From Acidovorax sp. DW039 (GTDB lineage Bacteria > Pseudomonadota > Gammaproteobacteria > Burkholderiales > Burkholderiaceae_C): a DNA stretch of 64,000 nt. The DNA lies in contig NZ_AP029019.1 in NCBI RefSeq assembly GCF_037101375.1, positions 4,157,501 to 4,221,500 on the forward strand, read 5' to 3'. The notes under the pieces are model-generated. The model did not search any database. It was not told the DNA's origin and saw only the letters and a program-made list of their open reading frames with translations. How positions within the stretch are numbered: position 1 is the first letter of the stretch; the number at the start of each line of letters is the position of its first letter. Positions 8,528 to 18,027 of the stretch are shown here, piece by piece. The position numbers and the translations under genes were made by a program.

Positions 8528-9298
8528 TCATCGCTGCGACACAAAGATATCTACAGCGCGCTGCATCAAGGTCAGCATGGGCTGCTCCAGAAGAGGCAAC
8601 GTGGCTGTGATACCAAGCATGCCCACAGTCAGGGTAACAGGAAATCCCACGGCGTAAATGTTCATCTGCGGGGCTACACGGGAAATTACGCCCAACGCCA
8701 GGTTGACGAACAGAAGTAGCGCAATCATGGGCAACGCAATCCACAAGGCACTAGAGAACAGTGATGCCCCCAACTCAAACAAGCGCATTTGGTTCAATGC
8801 TGCAAGAAAGTTTCCATTGACAGGAAAACGGTCAAAGCTCTTCACTACCGCCATCAACACCATCAAATGACCATTGATGACGATAAAGAGGAGCATCGTG
8901 ATATTGCCAAAGAAGCGAGCAACGGCACTGACCTGGGCATTGCTGGTCGGGTCAAAAAAGGAAGCAAAGTTGAGCCCCATCTGCAGCCCGATCACCTCCC
9001 CCGCCAGTTCGACTGACGAAAACACCAGACGCACAGCGAATCCAATGGAAAGGCCGACCACCACTTGCTGTGCGACAACGCCCAAAGCCTCGCGTCCATT
9101 GAGATCAATCACTGGCTGATCAGGCATTACAGCCTGGGCGCAAACCGCAACCAGGAATGCCAACCCCACCTTTGCTCGCATGGGGATCACGCGCATGGAG
9201 AAGATTGGGGCCACCGAGAAAACTGCCAGCACCCTGAGAAATGGCCAAAGCACCGGCGATAACCAGGCCATCAACTGTGCTTCACTGAACGTGATCAC
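8528..9298 (-). CDS. fliR: FliR flagellar export gate protein
   Basis: FliR is an inner-membrane component of the flagellar type III export gate, assembling with FliP and FliQ. The 256-aa product starts with the family-typical ITFSEAQLMAWLSP at a GTG codon and has about six hydrophobic segments plus the conserved GLQMGLNFASFFDP loop. It is the last gene of fliLMNOPQR and is followed by the convergent regulator gene without a visible terminator. Confidence 0.96.
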   Translation of the reverse strand: MITFSEAQLMAWLSPVLWPFLRVLAVFSVAPIFSMRVIPMRAKVGLAFLVAVCAQAVMPDQPVIDLNGREALGVVAQQVVVGLSIGFAVRLVFSSVELAGEVIGLQMGLNFASFFDPTSNAQVSAVARFFGNITMLLFIVINGHLMVLMAVVKSFDRFPVNGNFLAALNQMRLFELGASLFSSALWIALPMIALLLFVNLALGVISRVAPQMNIYAVGFPVTLTVGMLGITATLPLLEQPMLTLMQRAVDIFVSQR

Positions 9299-9311
9299 GA
9301 CCTATCCAGAC

Positions 9312-9581
9312 CTACCCAATGATGGACGGAATGGACTCAATGGTTCTGCGGATGTAATCCACCAAGGTACTGATCATCCACGGGCCACCGATTGCAAACA
9401 CCACAATGGCAGCAATCAGTTTGGGAACAAAGGCCAAGGTAGCCTCATGAATCTGCGTCACAGCCTGAAAGATGCTGACCACCAAGCCCACAGCCATTAC
9501 CACGCCCAAGACAGGCATGGAGATCATGAGAAGCAAAGTCAACGCATCTCGTGCAATCGTCAGTACCAATTGAGAAGTCAT
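9312..9581 (-). CDS. fliQ: FliQ flagellar export gate protein
   Basis: An 89-aa protein with two transmembrane helices, the size and shape of FliQ, with the family segment SIFQAVTQIHEATLAFVPK. It forms the export gate channel with FliP and FliR. AGGAG lies 9 bases before the ATG. It sits 15 bases after fliP and 13 before fliR. Confidence 0.96.
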   Translation of the reverse strand: MTSQLVLTIARDALTLLLMISMPVLGVVMAVGLVVSIFQAVTQIHEATLAFVPKLIAAIVVFAIGGPWMISTLVDYIRRTIESIPSIIG

Positions 9582-9596
9582 TCTTGAAATCTCCTC

Positions 9597-10352
9597 TCAG
9601 GTCACAAAACTGGCGGCGAGTGAGCCCAGCAACAGATTCCAGCCATCAGCCAAGACAAAAAGCATCAGCTTGAAGGGAAGTGCTACCAGCACTGGCGAGA
9701 GCATCATCATCCCCAACGACATCAATATGCTTGATACAACCATGTCGATCACCAGAAACGGAATGAAGATCATGAAGCCAATTTGAAAGGCTGACTTCAG
9801 CTCACTGGTCACAAAGGCGGGAACCAACACGCGCAGAGGAGCCTGCTCTGCCTTGACCTCAGGAGCCAGACGTCCCAGGCGGGCAAACAAGGCGAAATCA
9901 GACTGACGTGTCTGCTTCAGCATGAACTCCCGCATGGGGGCCTCTGCTCTTTCCAAGGCCTGCTCAAATCCTATGGCATTGCTGGTGTACGGCACATATG
10001 CGTCTTGATAGACACGATCCAGCGTTGGCCCCATCACAAACATGGTGAGAAACAAAGAGAGTCCCACGATCACCTGATTGGGTGGTGCAGACTGTGTGCC
10101 CAAAGCCTGGCGTAGCAAGGACAGCACAATGACGATGCGAGTGAACCCCGTCATCATCAACAAGATGGCGGGCAAAAATGACAGCGCTGTAAAGAACAGC
10201 AATGTCTGAATGGGAACGGAATAGCTGTTGCCACCTGCCCCTGTTCCCACCAACACAGGAAGAGAGCCACCCGCACTTTGGGCGAGTGCAGGATCACCCG
10301 GCAAAGCTGCCAACAAAGCCACTGCACCTAACACAGCGATCTGTCTCACCAT
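9597..10352 (-). CDS. fliP: FliP flagellar export gate protein
   Basis: FliP builds the core of the export channel. From ATG 10352 the 251-aa product has a cleavable signal peptide (ending ALA before QSAGG), then the typical LLFFTALSFLPAILLMMTGF, QTRQSDFALFARL and FMIFIPFLVIDMVVSSILMS, cited in part. An upstream in-frame ATG at 10403 would add 17 residues, including a Cys/Arg-rich stretch not usual for FliP, and would overlap fliO; the shorter form fits family length. Confidence 0.95.
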   Translation of the reverse strand: MVRQIAVLGAVALLAALPGDPALAQSAGGSLPVLVGTGAGGNSYSVPIQTLLFFTALSFLPAILLMMTGFTRIVIVLSLLRQALGTQSAPPNQVIVGLSLFLTMFVMGPTLDRVYQDAYVPYTSNAIGFEQALERAEAPMREFMLKQTRQSDFALFARLGRLAPEVKAEQAPLRVLVPAFVTSELKSAFQIGFMIFIPFLVIDMVVSSILMSLGMMMLSPVLVALPFKLMLFVLADGWNLLLGSLAASFVT

Positions 10353-10389
10353 ACCGCCACGGTGCCACAGACAGCGCACAGAACGACAA

Positions 10390-10746
10390 TCAGGCATCGG
10401 CATCTTTCACCGACTGAGCAATCTCCATTTGCCTGGCAAAGGAGTTCTGCCCGCCAACTTCGCTGGATCGAACCATGGGGATAGTGTGCAGGCAGGTGAT
10501 CTGCTGGGCAGTCACACCCAATACCAAAACAGAACGCGCATGTTCTGGTCCCACTTCAATGGTAACTACACGCTGCTGGGGCCCTACAGCGACCGAGCTC
10601 AGCACACGCGAAACCGAAGCACTTCCCTCCCGCAGACCCAGCGCATGCTTTTGCTGAATCTTTCGCACCAGCCAAGGCAAACAAGCCATCCCGGCAATGA
10701 ACAAGATGACAACGGTCAGGGTCTGGCCCATACCTGCGTTATCCAC
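10390..10746 (-). CDS. fliO: FliO flagellar biosynthesis protein
   Basis: A 118-aa bitopic membrane protein with one N-terminal transmembrane helix (about residues 8-27) and a small cytoplasmic domain containing QQRVVTIEVG and VLGVTAQQITCLH. FliO helps assemble FliP rings. The start is GTG 10746, overlapping the fliN stop by 8 bases; an ATG five codons later is an alternative. The order fliN-fliO-fliP is classical. Confidence 0.92.
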   Translation of the reverse strand: MDNAGMGQTLTVVILFIAGMACLPWLVRKIQQKHALGLREGSASVSRVLSSVAVGPQQRVVTIEVGPEHARSVLVLGVTAQQITCLHTIPMVRSSEVGGQNSFARQMEIAQSVKDADA

Positions 10747-11173
10747 GGCTCACACGCCTGAGACGCTCCGATGGAGTCACCACATCGGTCAAACGGATAC
10801 CGAACTTGTCATTCACAACCACCACTTCGCCTTGAGCAATCAGGTAGCCGTTGACCAACACATCCATGGGTTCACCGGCCAACGCATCCAACTCAACCAC
10901 AGACCCTTGCGCCAACTGCAGGATGTACTTGATCGGAACCTTGGTACGCCCCAACTCCACCGAGAGCTGGACAGGAATATCCAGCACCATGTTGATGTCG
11001 TTGACAGTTTCCCCTCCGCCAGCAAAGGGGCGGACGGGTTCACCTGCCAGAGGCCCGCCCTGCTCTGCCTGAGCAGATTTGCTGTCGTCGCGCTTTTGCT
11101 CTTCTAGAGCCTCAGCCCAGCCAGCAAACGGATCATCCGCGGCTTCTTTGTTGTCATTTTCTTCAGTTGACAT
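10739..11173 (-). CDS. fliN: FliN flagellar motor switch protein
   Basis: FliN forms the lower C-ring with FliM and binds phospho-CheY and FliH. The 144-aa product has a charged, disordered N-terminus (to about residue 60) and a C-terminal SpoA domain (DIPVQLSVELGRTKVPI, DALAGEPMDVLVNGYLIAQG). ATG 11173 with GGAG 6 bases upstream is preferred over TTG 11185. It overlaps fliM by 11 bases. Confidence 0.96.
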   Translation of the reverse strand: MSTEENDNKEAADDPFAGWAEALEEQKRDDSKSAQAEQGGPLAGEPVRPFAGGGETVNDINMVLDIPVQLSVELGRTKVPIKYILQLAQGSVVELDALAGEPMDVLVNGYLIAQGEVVVVNDKFGIRLTDVVTPSERLRRVSRG

Positions 11174-12167
11174 CTTTTTCTCCAAGCCAGCTCATGTCCG
11201 ATGTGCGCAGGCACTCCTCAATACGTATGGCGTATTTGGAGTTGTGCGTTCCGTACTGGCATTCAAAAATGGGAACTCCACCAATGGAGGCCTTGATACG
11301 CGGCTCGCGATCCAACTCAATGAAGTCGCCCGGCTTCATGGCGAGCAACTGCTCTACGGTGGCATCCGCCTTGGCAAGCTCAGCAACCAAAACAACCTCA
11401 GCAGCCTGTATTTCCCGCGTAAGCACCCGCACCCAACGGCGGTCTACTTCAATCGAGTCCCCCTGCGTAGAGGAATAAAGCACATCTCGAATAGGCTCCA
11501 GGGTTGCATACGGCATGCAAACATGGATCGCCCCCGAGAGATCACCAATTTCCAGCTGAAACGCTGTAGAAACCACAATTTCACTCGGGGTCGCGATGTT
11601 GGCGAACTGGGGCTGCATTTCCGAGCGTTGGTACTCCAGTTCCAATGGGTAGATACCGTGCCAAGCCTTCTTGTATTCAGCACAGATCACATCGACCAGT
11701 CGATTGATCACTCGCTGTTCAGTAGGAGAAAAATCCCGACCTTCAATACGGGTCTGGAATTTGCCGACACCACCATACAAGGTGTCAATAATTCCGAACA
11801 CAAGAGAAGGTTCACACACAATCAACCCACTGCCGCGCAAAGGCCTGATGGCGACGATATTGAAGTTGGTAGGAACGGCCAGTTCACGCAGAAAAGCGCT
11901 GTAACGCTGCACCGCGACCGTACCCACCGATATCTCAGGGCTACGACGGATGAAATTGAAAAGCCCAATGCGGAAGTTACGCGCAAACCGCTCGTTGACG
12001 ATTTCCATCGTCGGCATACGCCCGCGGACGATGCGCTCTTGGCTCGAAATGTCATAGTTTCGAACCGACCCCGCCTCAGCAACCTCTTCGACCGATTTCT
12101 GGCTTTCACCCGTGACACCCTCCAGAAGGGCATCAACTTCTTCTTGCGACAGGAATGAATCACTCAT
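11163..12167 (-). CDS. fliM: FliM flagellar motor switch protein
   Basis: FliM is the C-ring switch that receives phospho-CheY. The 334-aa protein starts with the conserved CheY-binding peptide (SFLSQEEVDALLEG, residues 4-17), then a CheC-like middle domain (GGVGKFQTRIEGRDFSP nearby) and a C-terminal SpoA domain. It lies 18 bases after fliL and overlaps fliN. Confidence 0.97.
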   Translation of the reverse strand: MSDSFLSQEEVDALLEGVTGESQKSVEEVAEAGSVRNYDISSQERIVRGRMPTMEIVNERFARNFRIGLFNFIRRSPEISVGTVAVQRYSAFLRELAVPTNFNIVAIRPLRGSGLIVCEPSLVFGIIDTLYGGVGKFQTRIEGRDFSPTEQRVINRLVDVICAEYKKAWHGIYPLELEYQRSEMQPQFANIATPSEIVVSTAFQLEIGDLSGAIHVCMPYATLEPIRDVLYSSTQGDSIEVDRRWVRVLTREIQAAEVVLVAELAKADATVEQLLAMKPGDFIELDREPRIKASIGGVPIFECQYGTHNSKYAIRIEECLRTSDMSWLGEKDVN

Positions 12168-12185
12168 GGAGCACTCCTTTACGGG

Positions 12186-12767
12186 TCACTGAATGATGAA
12201 GCTGGAGAAGAGCACCCGCTTCACGGGGTTCTTTTCGGCTCGGCGGCGTGCAGCGCGCTCTTCCTCCTCATCCTCAGAATCCTGGGAGGCGCGCTTCTTG
12301 GGCGTGTAGACAGGAAAGCCCAATGGCTTGGAGACTTCGCGAAGGATGTCGTTGGAAAGCTTTTCCTTGCCTTCACGCTGCAATAACTCGGTAGAGGTAC
12401 GCTGCGAGACCACCATCAGGATACCGCTGCGAATGGAAGGAAGATACTGCTTGACTTGATCAGCAGTCTTGGCGTCCGCCACCTCCAAAGTGATTCCGAT
12501 CTGAGCAAAGCGCTCTCCGCCCGGATCTGCCAGGTTGACCACCATGTTCTCCATCGGCAGGAAGGTAGGAGGCCCCTTCGCCGCAGACTCTTTTGCTGGC
12601 GCAGGCTCCTCCGCGGCTTCTTCTTCTTTGGGGTGAGCCCGACTGGAGAGCAACCAGGCCGCTGCGCCACCTCCCAGCACCAGCAACAAAACTACGCCGA
12701 TGATGATTACCAGCAATTTTTTGCTTTTGGTCTTCTCCTTGGCCGGAGCGGCAGCATTGTCAGACAC
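12186..12767 (-). CDS. fliL: FliL basal-body-associated protein
   Basis: FliL surrounds the stator near the MS ring. The 193-aa product has a short Lys-rich cytoplasmic start, one transmembrane helix (about 19-42, LLVIIIGVVLLLVLGGG), an acidic Ala/Glu linker and a periplasmic FliL domain with VNLADPGGERFAQIGITLEV. The start is GTG 12767 with AAGGAA 8 bases upstream. It opens the fliLMNOPQR operon after a 333-base gap from fliK. Confidence 0.94.
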   Translation of the reverse strand: MSDNAAAPAKEKTKSKKLLVIIIGVVLLLVLGGGAAAWLLSSRAHPKEEEAAEEPAPAKESAAKGPPTFLPMENMVVNLADPGGERFAQIGITLEVADAKTADQVKQYLPSIRSGILMVVSQRTSTELLQREGKEKLSNDILREVSKPLGFPVYTPKKRASQDSEDEEEERAARRRAEKNPVKRVLFSSFIIQ

Positions 12768-13100
12768 GGGGCGGGTTCCTTGCGGTATGGATTCGGCTTG
12801 CCATGCACGAGGGCATGAACCAGACGCTGACTGGAATTGTCAGCCGAGGGGCAATTCAATAATAGCCAGAATAAAAGCCCAAAACCATGGCAGTCCTCCC
12901 TCTGCCAGTACGAGAGCAAACTACAAAGAGGAATGCCGTGAACCAAAGGGATGCCGAACTGTAGCCCTTTGCTCACTCAGTCGGCGTGATGGTCATCGAT
13001 AGGGCACAGTCTGGGCTTTGATGACCACGCGCAGTCCGGGCAGCAAATACCCTAGGCCGCACTCGATTTGTGTACCAGCCTCAACGAGCCCATCCGCAAA
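12768..13100. promoter_or_regulatory. 333-base gap between fliK and fliL
   Basis: No convincing gene is present. This is the only long gap in an otherwise overlapping run of fli genes, so it likely carries the fliL promoter. A short inverted repeat (TGGCAG, 8-base spacer, CTGCCA) lies at 12888-12907. On the minus strand a TATTAT -10-like hexamer (about 12859-12864) follows a T-rich stretch, but no good -35 at standard spacing was found. I could not identify a sigma-54 or sigma-28 element. Confidence 0.35.
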
Positions 13101-14411
13101 TCAAACAAAGATATCCAGTGAGCGATTACCTGCAGAAGCCGAGGGGTGGCGTACAGCAGTGGTATTGGCAACCTCAACCTTGGCTTGGCGCATGGACGGA
13201 TTGCGTTCCGAAGAGGTCTGTTCTTTAGAGGAGCCCCCTCCCTCTTGGCCAGAAGTACCCACACTGCTGCCCGAGAGCATCAAACCTTGGTCACGCAACA
13301 TGTCGCTCAACTGAGCCATATTCCCATCCAGCATCTGGCGGGTGTGCGCCTGGTCACTGCGGAAGGACACATGGGCTACGTTGCCTGACAGACTCACAGA
13401 CACCTCGACGGGCTTGCCATCGTGCGACAAGGTGACTTCTGCATTCTGAGTTTTTTGATTCACCCAATAAGTGACCTGTTCCGCCAGAGCCTCATCGGCA
13501 CTGGCAAACACAGAAGCATCCTGCAGCCCGACGTCATGCAAGCCCCCGCCAGGCGCTTCATGAATGGATGCCCCCCAGGCTCCCTCGCCAGAGTATCCAA
13601 CTCCAGATGCATCGCTTCCCAAATCGGCAGCAGATCCGCCACGAACCGGAGCAATCTCTCCCATAGCGCCCAGCGCTTCCGAGGGCATTCCAGATGGAAG
13701 TGCTCCTGCAAACTCTGCACGCCCAGATTGCTCACGCGCAAAGGTGGATTGAAACTGCATGGACTCACGCACAGAGCTGGTCTGCAGCGAAGTCAGAGCG
13801 CCTGATATACCTGATATGTCAGCCGCCGGAACACCAGCCTTGCTGACATCCCCAGCAACTCCTTTGACCAGTCCGGCAGTCGCTTGGGCCAAAGTCTCGC
13901 CGCGCTGCCCCATCGCGGAGCCAAATCGTGAATGCGGAGGTCGTCCTTGCGTGAGCAGCGCGGCGGCGGCATCTCCATCCTTGACGTCACCCATACCATC
14001 CAAGGCTGCGGTCTGAGTCACCAGCCCTCCCCCCACAGGGTCATGAGCCCACATGAGATTGGAGCTACCGACCTGGACATCGGTCGAACCTGAAGCAGGC
14101 GCTCCTTTCAGCATCGTTTTATCGAAACCAGCGGCCAACATGTTGGCGGTCAGCAAGCTCTGCTGTCCGTTCCCTGCGTACGGATCCACCAGATCAGAGG
14201 CATCCTTGGCAGACAGTGCCAAAGGATCTGCATCTGAAAGGTCTGCGGTTCCGTCCGCAGCCAAACCGTCACCCAAAGCCGCCATCAATGCAACGAAGCC
14301 ACCCGCAGTCGCATCCTGCGCCGCATCTGCTGCAGGCTTATCCGCCTTCTTTGGACGGGAGGCATGTGTGGTTTGGGAAGGCTGTTGGGGGGATATACGT
14401 GACTGTTCCAT
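13101..14411 (-). CDS. fliK: FliK hook-length control protein
   Basis: FliK is the exported molecular ruler that ends hook growth and switches export to filament substrates by binding FlhB. The 436-aa product has a long low-complexity N-terminal part and a C-terminal Flg_hook domain (about residues 300-390: NAEVTLSHDGKPVEVSVSL, HVSFRSDQAHTRQMLDG). ATG 14411, with AGGAG 7 bases upstream and 1 base from the fliJ stop, is clearly better than the upstream in-frame start at 14615, which would read through fliJ. Confidence 0.93.
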   Translation of the reverse strand: MEQSRISPQQPSQTTHASRPKKADKPAADAAQDATAGGFVALMAALGDGLAADGTADLSDADPLALSAKDASDLVDPYAGNGQQSLLTANMLAAGFDKTMLKGAPASGSTDVQVGSSNLMWAHDPVGGGLVTQTAALDGMGDVKDGDAAAALLTQGRPPHSRFGSAMGQRGETLAQATAGLVKGVAGDVSKAGVPAADISGISGALTSLQTSSVRESMQFQSTFAREQSGRAEFAGALPSGMPSEALGAMGEIAPVRGGSAADLGSDASGVGYSGEGAWGASIHEAPGGGLHDVGLQDASVFASADEALAEQVTYWVNQKTQNAEVTLSHDGKPVEVSVSLSGNVAHVSFRSDQAHTRQMLDGNMAQLSDMLRDQGLMLSGSSVGTSGQEGGGSSKEQTSSERNPSMRQAKVEVANTTAVRHPSASAGNRSLDIFV

Positions 14412-14412
14412 T

Positions 14413-14877
14413 TCAATTCTCCTGGCCTTCCCGGCCTCTGGCACCACTGTGATACTGAATTGCTGCACGCTCATCGGTCTGCTTTTGTTCACGGCGCATT
14501 TGCTGCAGGGCAATTTCCCTCTGGCGCGCTTCCAGCACCTTGCGCAGACTGGCCAGCCGAAGCTCTGCATCCAGCAAATGCTTGCTCGCAGCCTCAACTC
14601 TTTGCACATGCCCATCCACTACGCCCGTCTGCATGGAAGCCGCAGCCCCCAGACGCCCTAAAAACTGGTGGTGGTGGTACATCACTTCGGGCTTGAGGGT
14701 GACTCCCTCGCGCGCGCCCCATCGCTCGCTGGTTTCCTGCGCGTAACTCTCCAGCTGATCGAGCTGACTCTGGGCGCCTCGCTGAGCGGCCTGAGCGTTC
14801 TGCAATGCCTGGCGTGCCTCATCGCGCTTGCGCTCTGCCACACTCACGGCAACCATCAATGCGCTGAAAGCTGACAT
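14413..14877 (-). CDS. fliJ: FliJ flagellar export chaperone/stalk protein
   Basis: FliJ is the coiled-coil stalk of the export ATPase ring and links it to FlhA. The 154-aa product is almost wholly a charged coiled coil (AERKRDEARQALQNAQAAQ; RLASLRKVLEARQREIALQQ) as expected. ATG 14877 is preferred over GTG 14895. It sits between fliI and fliK with minimal gaps. Confidence 0.92.
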   Translation of the reverse strand: MSAFSALMVAVSVAERKRDEARQALQNAQAAQRGAQSQLDQLESYAQETSERWGAREGVTLKPEVMYHHHQFLGRLGAAASMQTGVVDGHVQRVEAASKHLLDAELRLASLRKVLEARQREIALQQMRREQKQTDERAAIQYHSGARGREGQEN

Positions 14878-14894
14878 GGTTTCGCCACTCCGCA

Positions 14895-16289
14895 CTAGCC
14901 GTTAAGTACCTCTGCCATGGCAGAAACGCTCTGCTCCATGGAGGAGGCATCAAACATGCCCTGCTGCAAACAAGCCGCCATCTGCGGCTGCAGCCGAATG
15001 GCTTCGTCCAGCGCAGGATCGGACCCACTCATATAAGCGCCCACCTGCACCAGATCCCTGCTCTTCTGGTATCGCGAGTACACAGCACGAAAGCGGCGGG
15101 CGAGTTCGAAATGCTCGCGGGACACTACGTTGTGCATCACTCGCGAAGCCGATTGCTCGATATCAATGGCGGGAAAATGCCCGGACTCGGCCAGCGCACG
15201 GGACAAAACAATGTGGCCATCCAGAATGGCACGCGCAGAGTCAGCAATCGGATCTTGCTGGTCGTCTCCTTCTGAGAGCACGGTATAAAAAGCCGTGATC
15301 GAGCCGACCCCATGCAACCCATTGCCGCTGCGCTCAACCAACTGCGGAAGCTTCGCAAAACACGAGGGGGGGTAGCCTTTAGTGGCAGGCGGCTCGCCAA
15401 TGGCCAAAGCAATCTCGCGCTGGGCCATGGCATATCGAGTGAGCGAATCCATCAACAACAGCACGTGCTTGCCCTTGTCTCTGAAATGCTCCGCCACCGC
15501 TGTGGCGTATGCCGCCCCCTGCATGCGCAGCAACGGAGGGGCATCCGCAGGCGCAGCAACTACCACCGAACGGGCACGGCCATCCTCGCCCAGGATGTCT
15601 TCGACAAACTCCTTGACCTCTCGGCCACGCTCACCAATCAGCCCGACCACGATGACATCTGCCTGGGTGTAGCGAGCCATCATTCCCAGCAGCACACTCT
15701 TTCCTACACCCGAGCCTGCAAACAATCCCAACCGCTGCCCCCGACCCACCGTCAGCAGCGCATTGATGGCCCTGACACCTGTGTCGAGGGATTCCCGCAC
15801 CGGGTCTCGGTCCATGGCATTGATCTGACGGCGATCCATAGGCTCGGCTGCAACGTCTACCAATGCGCCACCATGGTCCAGTGGTACACCTTGGGCATCC
15901 ACCACCCGTCCCAGCAAGCCATCACCCATGGGCAAGCGCAGGACACCCGCGCGAGCAACGGGTTTTCCCAACTCACCCAGGCGAGGAGGAGGCACGTAGG
16001 GCGCTGCGGGCACCACACTGGCACCGCTGGACAATCCATGGATGTCTCCTGCGGGCATCAAAAACGCCTTGTCTGCAGAAAAGCCCACCACTTCTGCCAG
16101 CACGGGTTCGTGCCCCGGCATTTGAACCATGCACTGGGAACCCACAGGAACACGAATTCCCGCAGCCTCCAAAACAAGCCCCGTCAATCGGGTCAATGTT
16201 CCTCGCGTTTCCAGGGGTACATCTACCGACGCACGGTCCCGCGCATCGGCCATGAAACGTTCCCATGAGGTGACAGGTTCAATGGGCAT
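14895..16289 (-). CDS. fliI: FliI flagellum-specific ATPase
   Basis: FliI is the F1-beta-like ATPase that powers delivery of flagellar export substrates. The 464-aa protein has Walker A (GSGVGKS), Walker B ([10 protein letters not shown]), and the family segments [16 protein letters not shown] and [19 protein letters not shown] 16289, with GAGG 6 bases upstream and an 11-base overlap with fliH, was chosen over a long upstream extension that would only translate the fliH region out of frame. Confidence 0.97.
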   Translation of the reverse strand: MPIEPVTSWERFMADARDRASVDVPLETRGTLTRLTGLVLEAAGIRVPVGSQCMVQMPGHEPVLAEVVGFSADKAFLMPAGDIHGLSSGASVVPAAPYVPPPRLGELGKPVARAGVLRLPMGDGLLGRVVDAQGVPLDHGGALVDVAAEPMDRRQINAMDRDPVRESLDTGVRAINALLTVGRGQRLGLFAGSGVGKSVLLGMMARYTQADVIVVGLIGERGREVKEFVEDILGEDGRARSVVVAAPADAPPLLRMQGAAYATAVAEHFRDKGKHVLLLMDSLTRYAMAQREIALAIGEPPATKGYPPSCFAKLPQLVERSGNGLHGVGSITAFYTVLSEGDDQQDPIADSARAILDGHIVLSRALAESGHFPAIDIEQSASRVMHNVVSREHFELARRFRAVYSRYQKSRDLVQVGAYMSGSDPALDEAIRLQPQMAACLQQGMFDASSMEQSVSAMAEVLNG

Positions 16290-17019
16290 CTGCTGCCTCT
16301 TGCTGGCCTGCTTGTTCGTCCCAAGGCGACTGCAGACCCAGCGCCGCCACCGCACGCTCCCAGCGCTTGGCCACTGACCCATCCACCACGGTGCCGCCCG
16401 ACTCCACAAAACAATCTCCAGCGGAAACCGATGCGTCTGCCAGCCATTGCACACGACCGCCTTCGCTGAGAGCAAGCAAGGCATCCTGGAGTGTTTCCAT
16501 GTCTGAAGGATTCATCCGGACGACCGCAGGCCGTCCCTCTGCCAGCAACATGCCCACCGCCTCCTGAACCACAGGAAGCAATGTCTGGGAGTTACAGGAC
16601 AACTCCTTGCGTACCACCTGCTTTGCAATCTCACAGGCCAGAGCCAGCACCTCTTGTGCCATGTTTTGCTGAAACCCCGCCAGCGAAGCTTCCAGCGATT
16701 GCGTCACGGCGTGGAGACGCTGCGCCAGATCGTTCCCCTGCTGGGCGATGTACTCGTCCATGCGGTGCTGCCATTCCAGCGCAGTCTCCGATTGACCTTG
16801 AGCCAAGCCTTGGGCAAATGCGTCATCCCAGGTCTGCTGGATCATTGCAAGATGCACGGCCTCGTCAACGACAGGAGCGGCGGGCTCTGGCAATGCCTCA
16901 GGTTCTGGCGCAGGCTCCACCAGATCCGAGCCATCCACGGCACCGAATTTCCACTGGGTAACAACCCCCACCTCTTCACTGGGGATGAACCGTGAGTAAT
17001 GACGATTAAACGAAGGCAT
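16279..17019 (-). CDS. fliH: FliH export ATPase regulator
   Basis: FliH dimers hold FliI and link it to FliN in the C-ring. The 246-aa product has the aromatic N-terminal region ([13 protein letters not shown]), an acidic/Pro linker, a glycine-spaced helix ([12 protein letters not shown]) typical of FliH, and a C-terminal FliH/V-ATPase E-like domain ([15 protein letters not shown]). ATG 17019 overlaps the fliG end by 14 bases; GTG 17034 is an alternative. Confidence 0.93.
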   Translation of the reverse strand: MPSFNRHYSRFIPSEEVGVVTQWKFGAVDGSDLVEPAPEPEALPEPAAPVVDEAVHLAMIQQTWDDAFAQGLAQGQSETALEWQHRMDEYIAQQGNDLAQRLHAVTQSLEASLAGFQQNMAQEVLALACEIAKQVVRKELSCNSQTLLPVVQEAVGMLLAEGRPAVVRMNPSDMETLQDALLALSEGGRVQWLADASVSAGDCFVESGGTVVDGSVAKRWERAVAALGLQSPWDEQAGQQEAADAH

Positions 17020-18001
17020 CGTCGCCACCACCACCGATCACGATCTGGCCTTCGTCGGAAAGGCGCCGTACCGTCTTGAGAATTTCCTTCTGCTGCGCTT
17101 CCACCTCCGACAGTCGCATGGGTCCACGGGACTCCAGATCGTCCCGCAGGGCCTCCGCTGCACGCGAAGACATGTTGGAGAGAAACTTCTCACGCAGTTC
17201 TGGCACGGCTCCCTTGAGCGCAACGATGAGTGTTTCAGACGCCACTTCTTTGAGCACGATCTGAATGGACTTGTCGTCGAGCTTGAGGATGTCCTCAAAG
17301 ACGAACATCTTGTCCATGATCTTCTGGGCCAGATCAGGGTCATAGCCACGGATGGATTCGAGCACCACCGCATCCATGTTGCCACCCAGCAGGTTGATGA
17401 TTTCGGCGGCAGCCTTGACACCCCCCAAAGAACTCTTGCGAATCTTGTCGCCGCCTGCCAGAACCTTGAACAGCACCTCGTTCAGGTCTTTCAACGCAGT
17501 GGGCTGTATGCCCTCCAGAGTCGCAACACGCAGCAGTACTTCGCTGCGTTGCCGATCCGTCAGCTGCTGCAGGATGCCAGCAGCCTGCTCTGAGTCCAGA
17601 TGCACCAGGATGGCAGCCACGATCTGAGGGTGCTCGTTGCGCAACAGTTCGGCAACGGAAAGTGGATCCATCCACTTCAGGCTTTCAATGCCCGATACAT
17701 CTCCGCCCTGCAGAATCCGGTCAATCAGCAAGGAAGCCTTGTCATCCCCCAGGGCCCGCTTGAGCACCGAGCGCACATAGTCACCGGTATCCGAGACCAA
17801 CAGGCTCTGGGCGGAGGCGTCATCTGCAAACCGGTTGATGACGCTGTCCACCTTCTCTTTGGAGACAGACTTCATGCGGGCAATCGTCTCGCCCAGCTTC
17901 TGCACCTCTTTGGGAGACAGATGCTTGAAGACCTCCGCTGCCTCCTCCTCTCCCAGAGACATCAAAAGGATCGCGGCATCATTCAGACCTTGTTCATCCA
18001 T
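17006..18001 (-). CDS. fliG: FliG flagellar motor switch protein
   Basis: FliG couples the MS ring to the stator and generates torque. The 331-aa protein has all three armadillo-like domains. The middle domain has NEHPQIVAAILVHL and the EHPQ motif; the C-terminal domain has MFVFEDILKLDDKSIQ and the charged torque helix (LREKFLSNMSSRAAEALRDD). It lies 26 bases after fliF and overlaps fliH. Confidence 0.97.
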   Translation of the reverse strand: MDEQGLNDAAILLMSLGEEEAAEVFKHLSPKEVQKLGETIARMKSVSKEKVDSVINRFADDASAQSLLVSDTGDYVRSVLKRALGDDKASLLIDRILQGGDVSGIESLKWMDPLSVAELLRNEHPQIVAAILVHLDSEQAAGILQQLTDRQRSEVLLRVATLEGIQPTALKDLNEVLFKVLAGGDKIRKSSLGGVKAAAEIINLLGGNMDAVVLESIRGYDPDLAQKIMDKMFVFEDILKLDDKSIQIVLKEVASETLIVALKGAVPELREKFLSNMSSRAAEALRDDLESRGPMRLSEVEAQQKEILKTVRRLSDEGQIVIGGGGDDAFV

Positions 18002-18027
18002 GGCAAATCATCCCGTAGCTCATGACA

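Noticed and set aside
13101..13130. FliK C-terminus SLDIFV, compared with the GSVDLF tails
   Set aside because: Similar pattern but not identical, with an extra residue after Phe; FliK ends can look like this, so I did not count it as a third tag.
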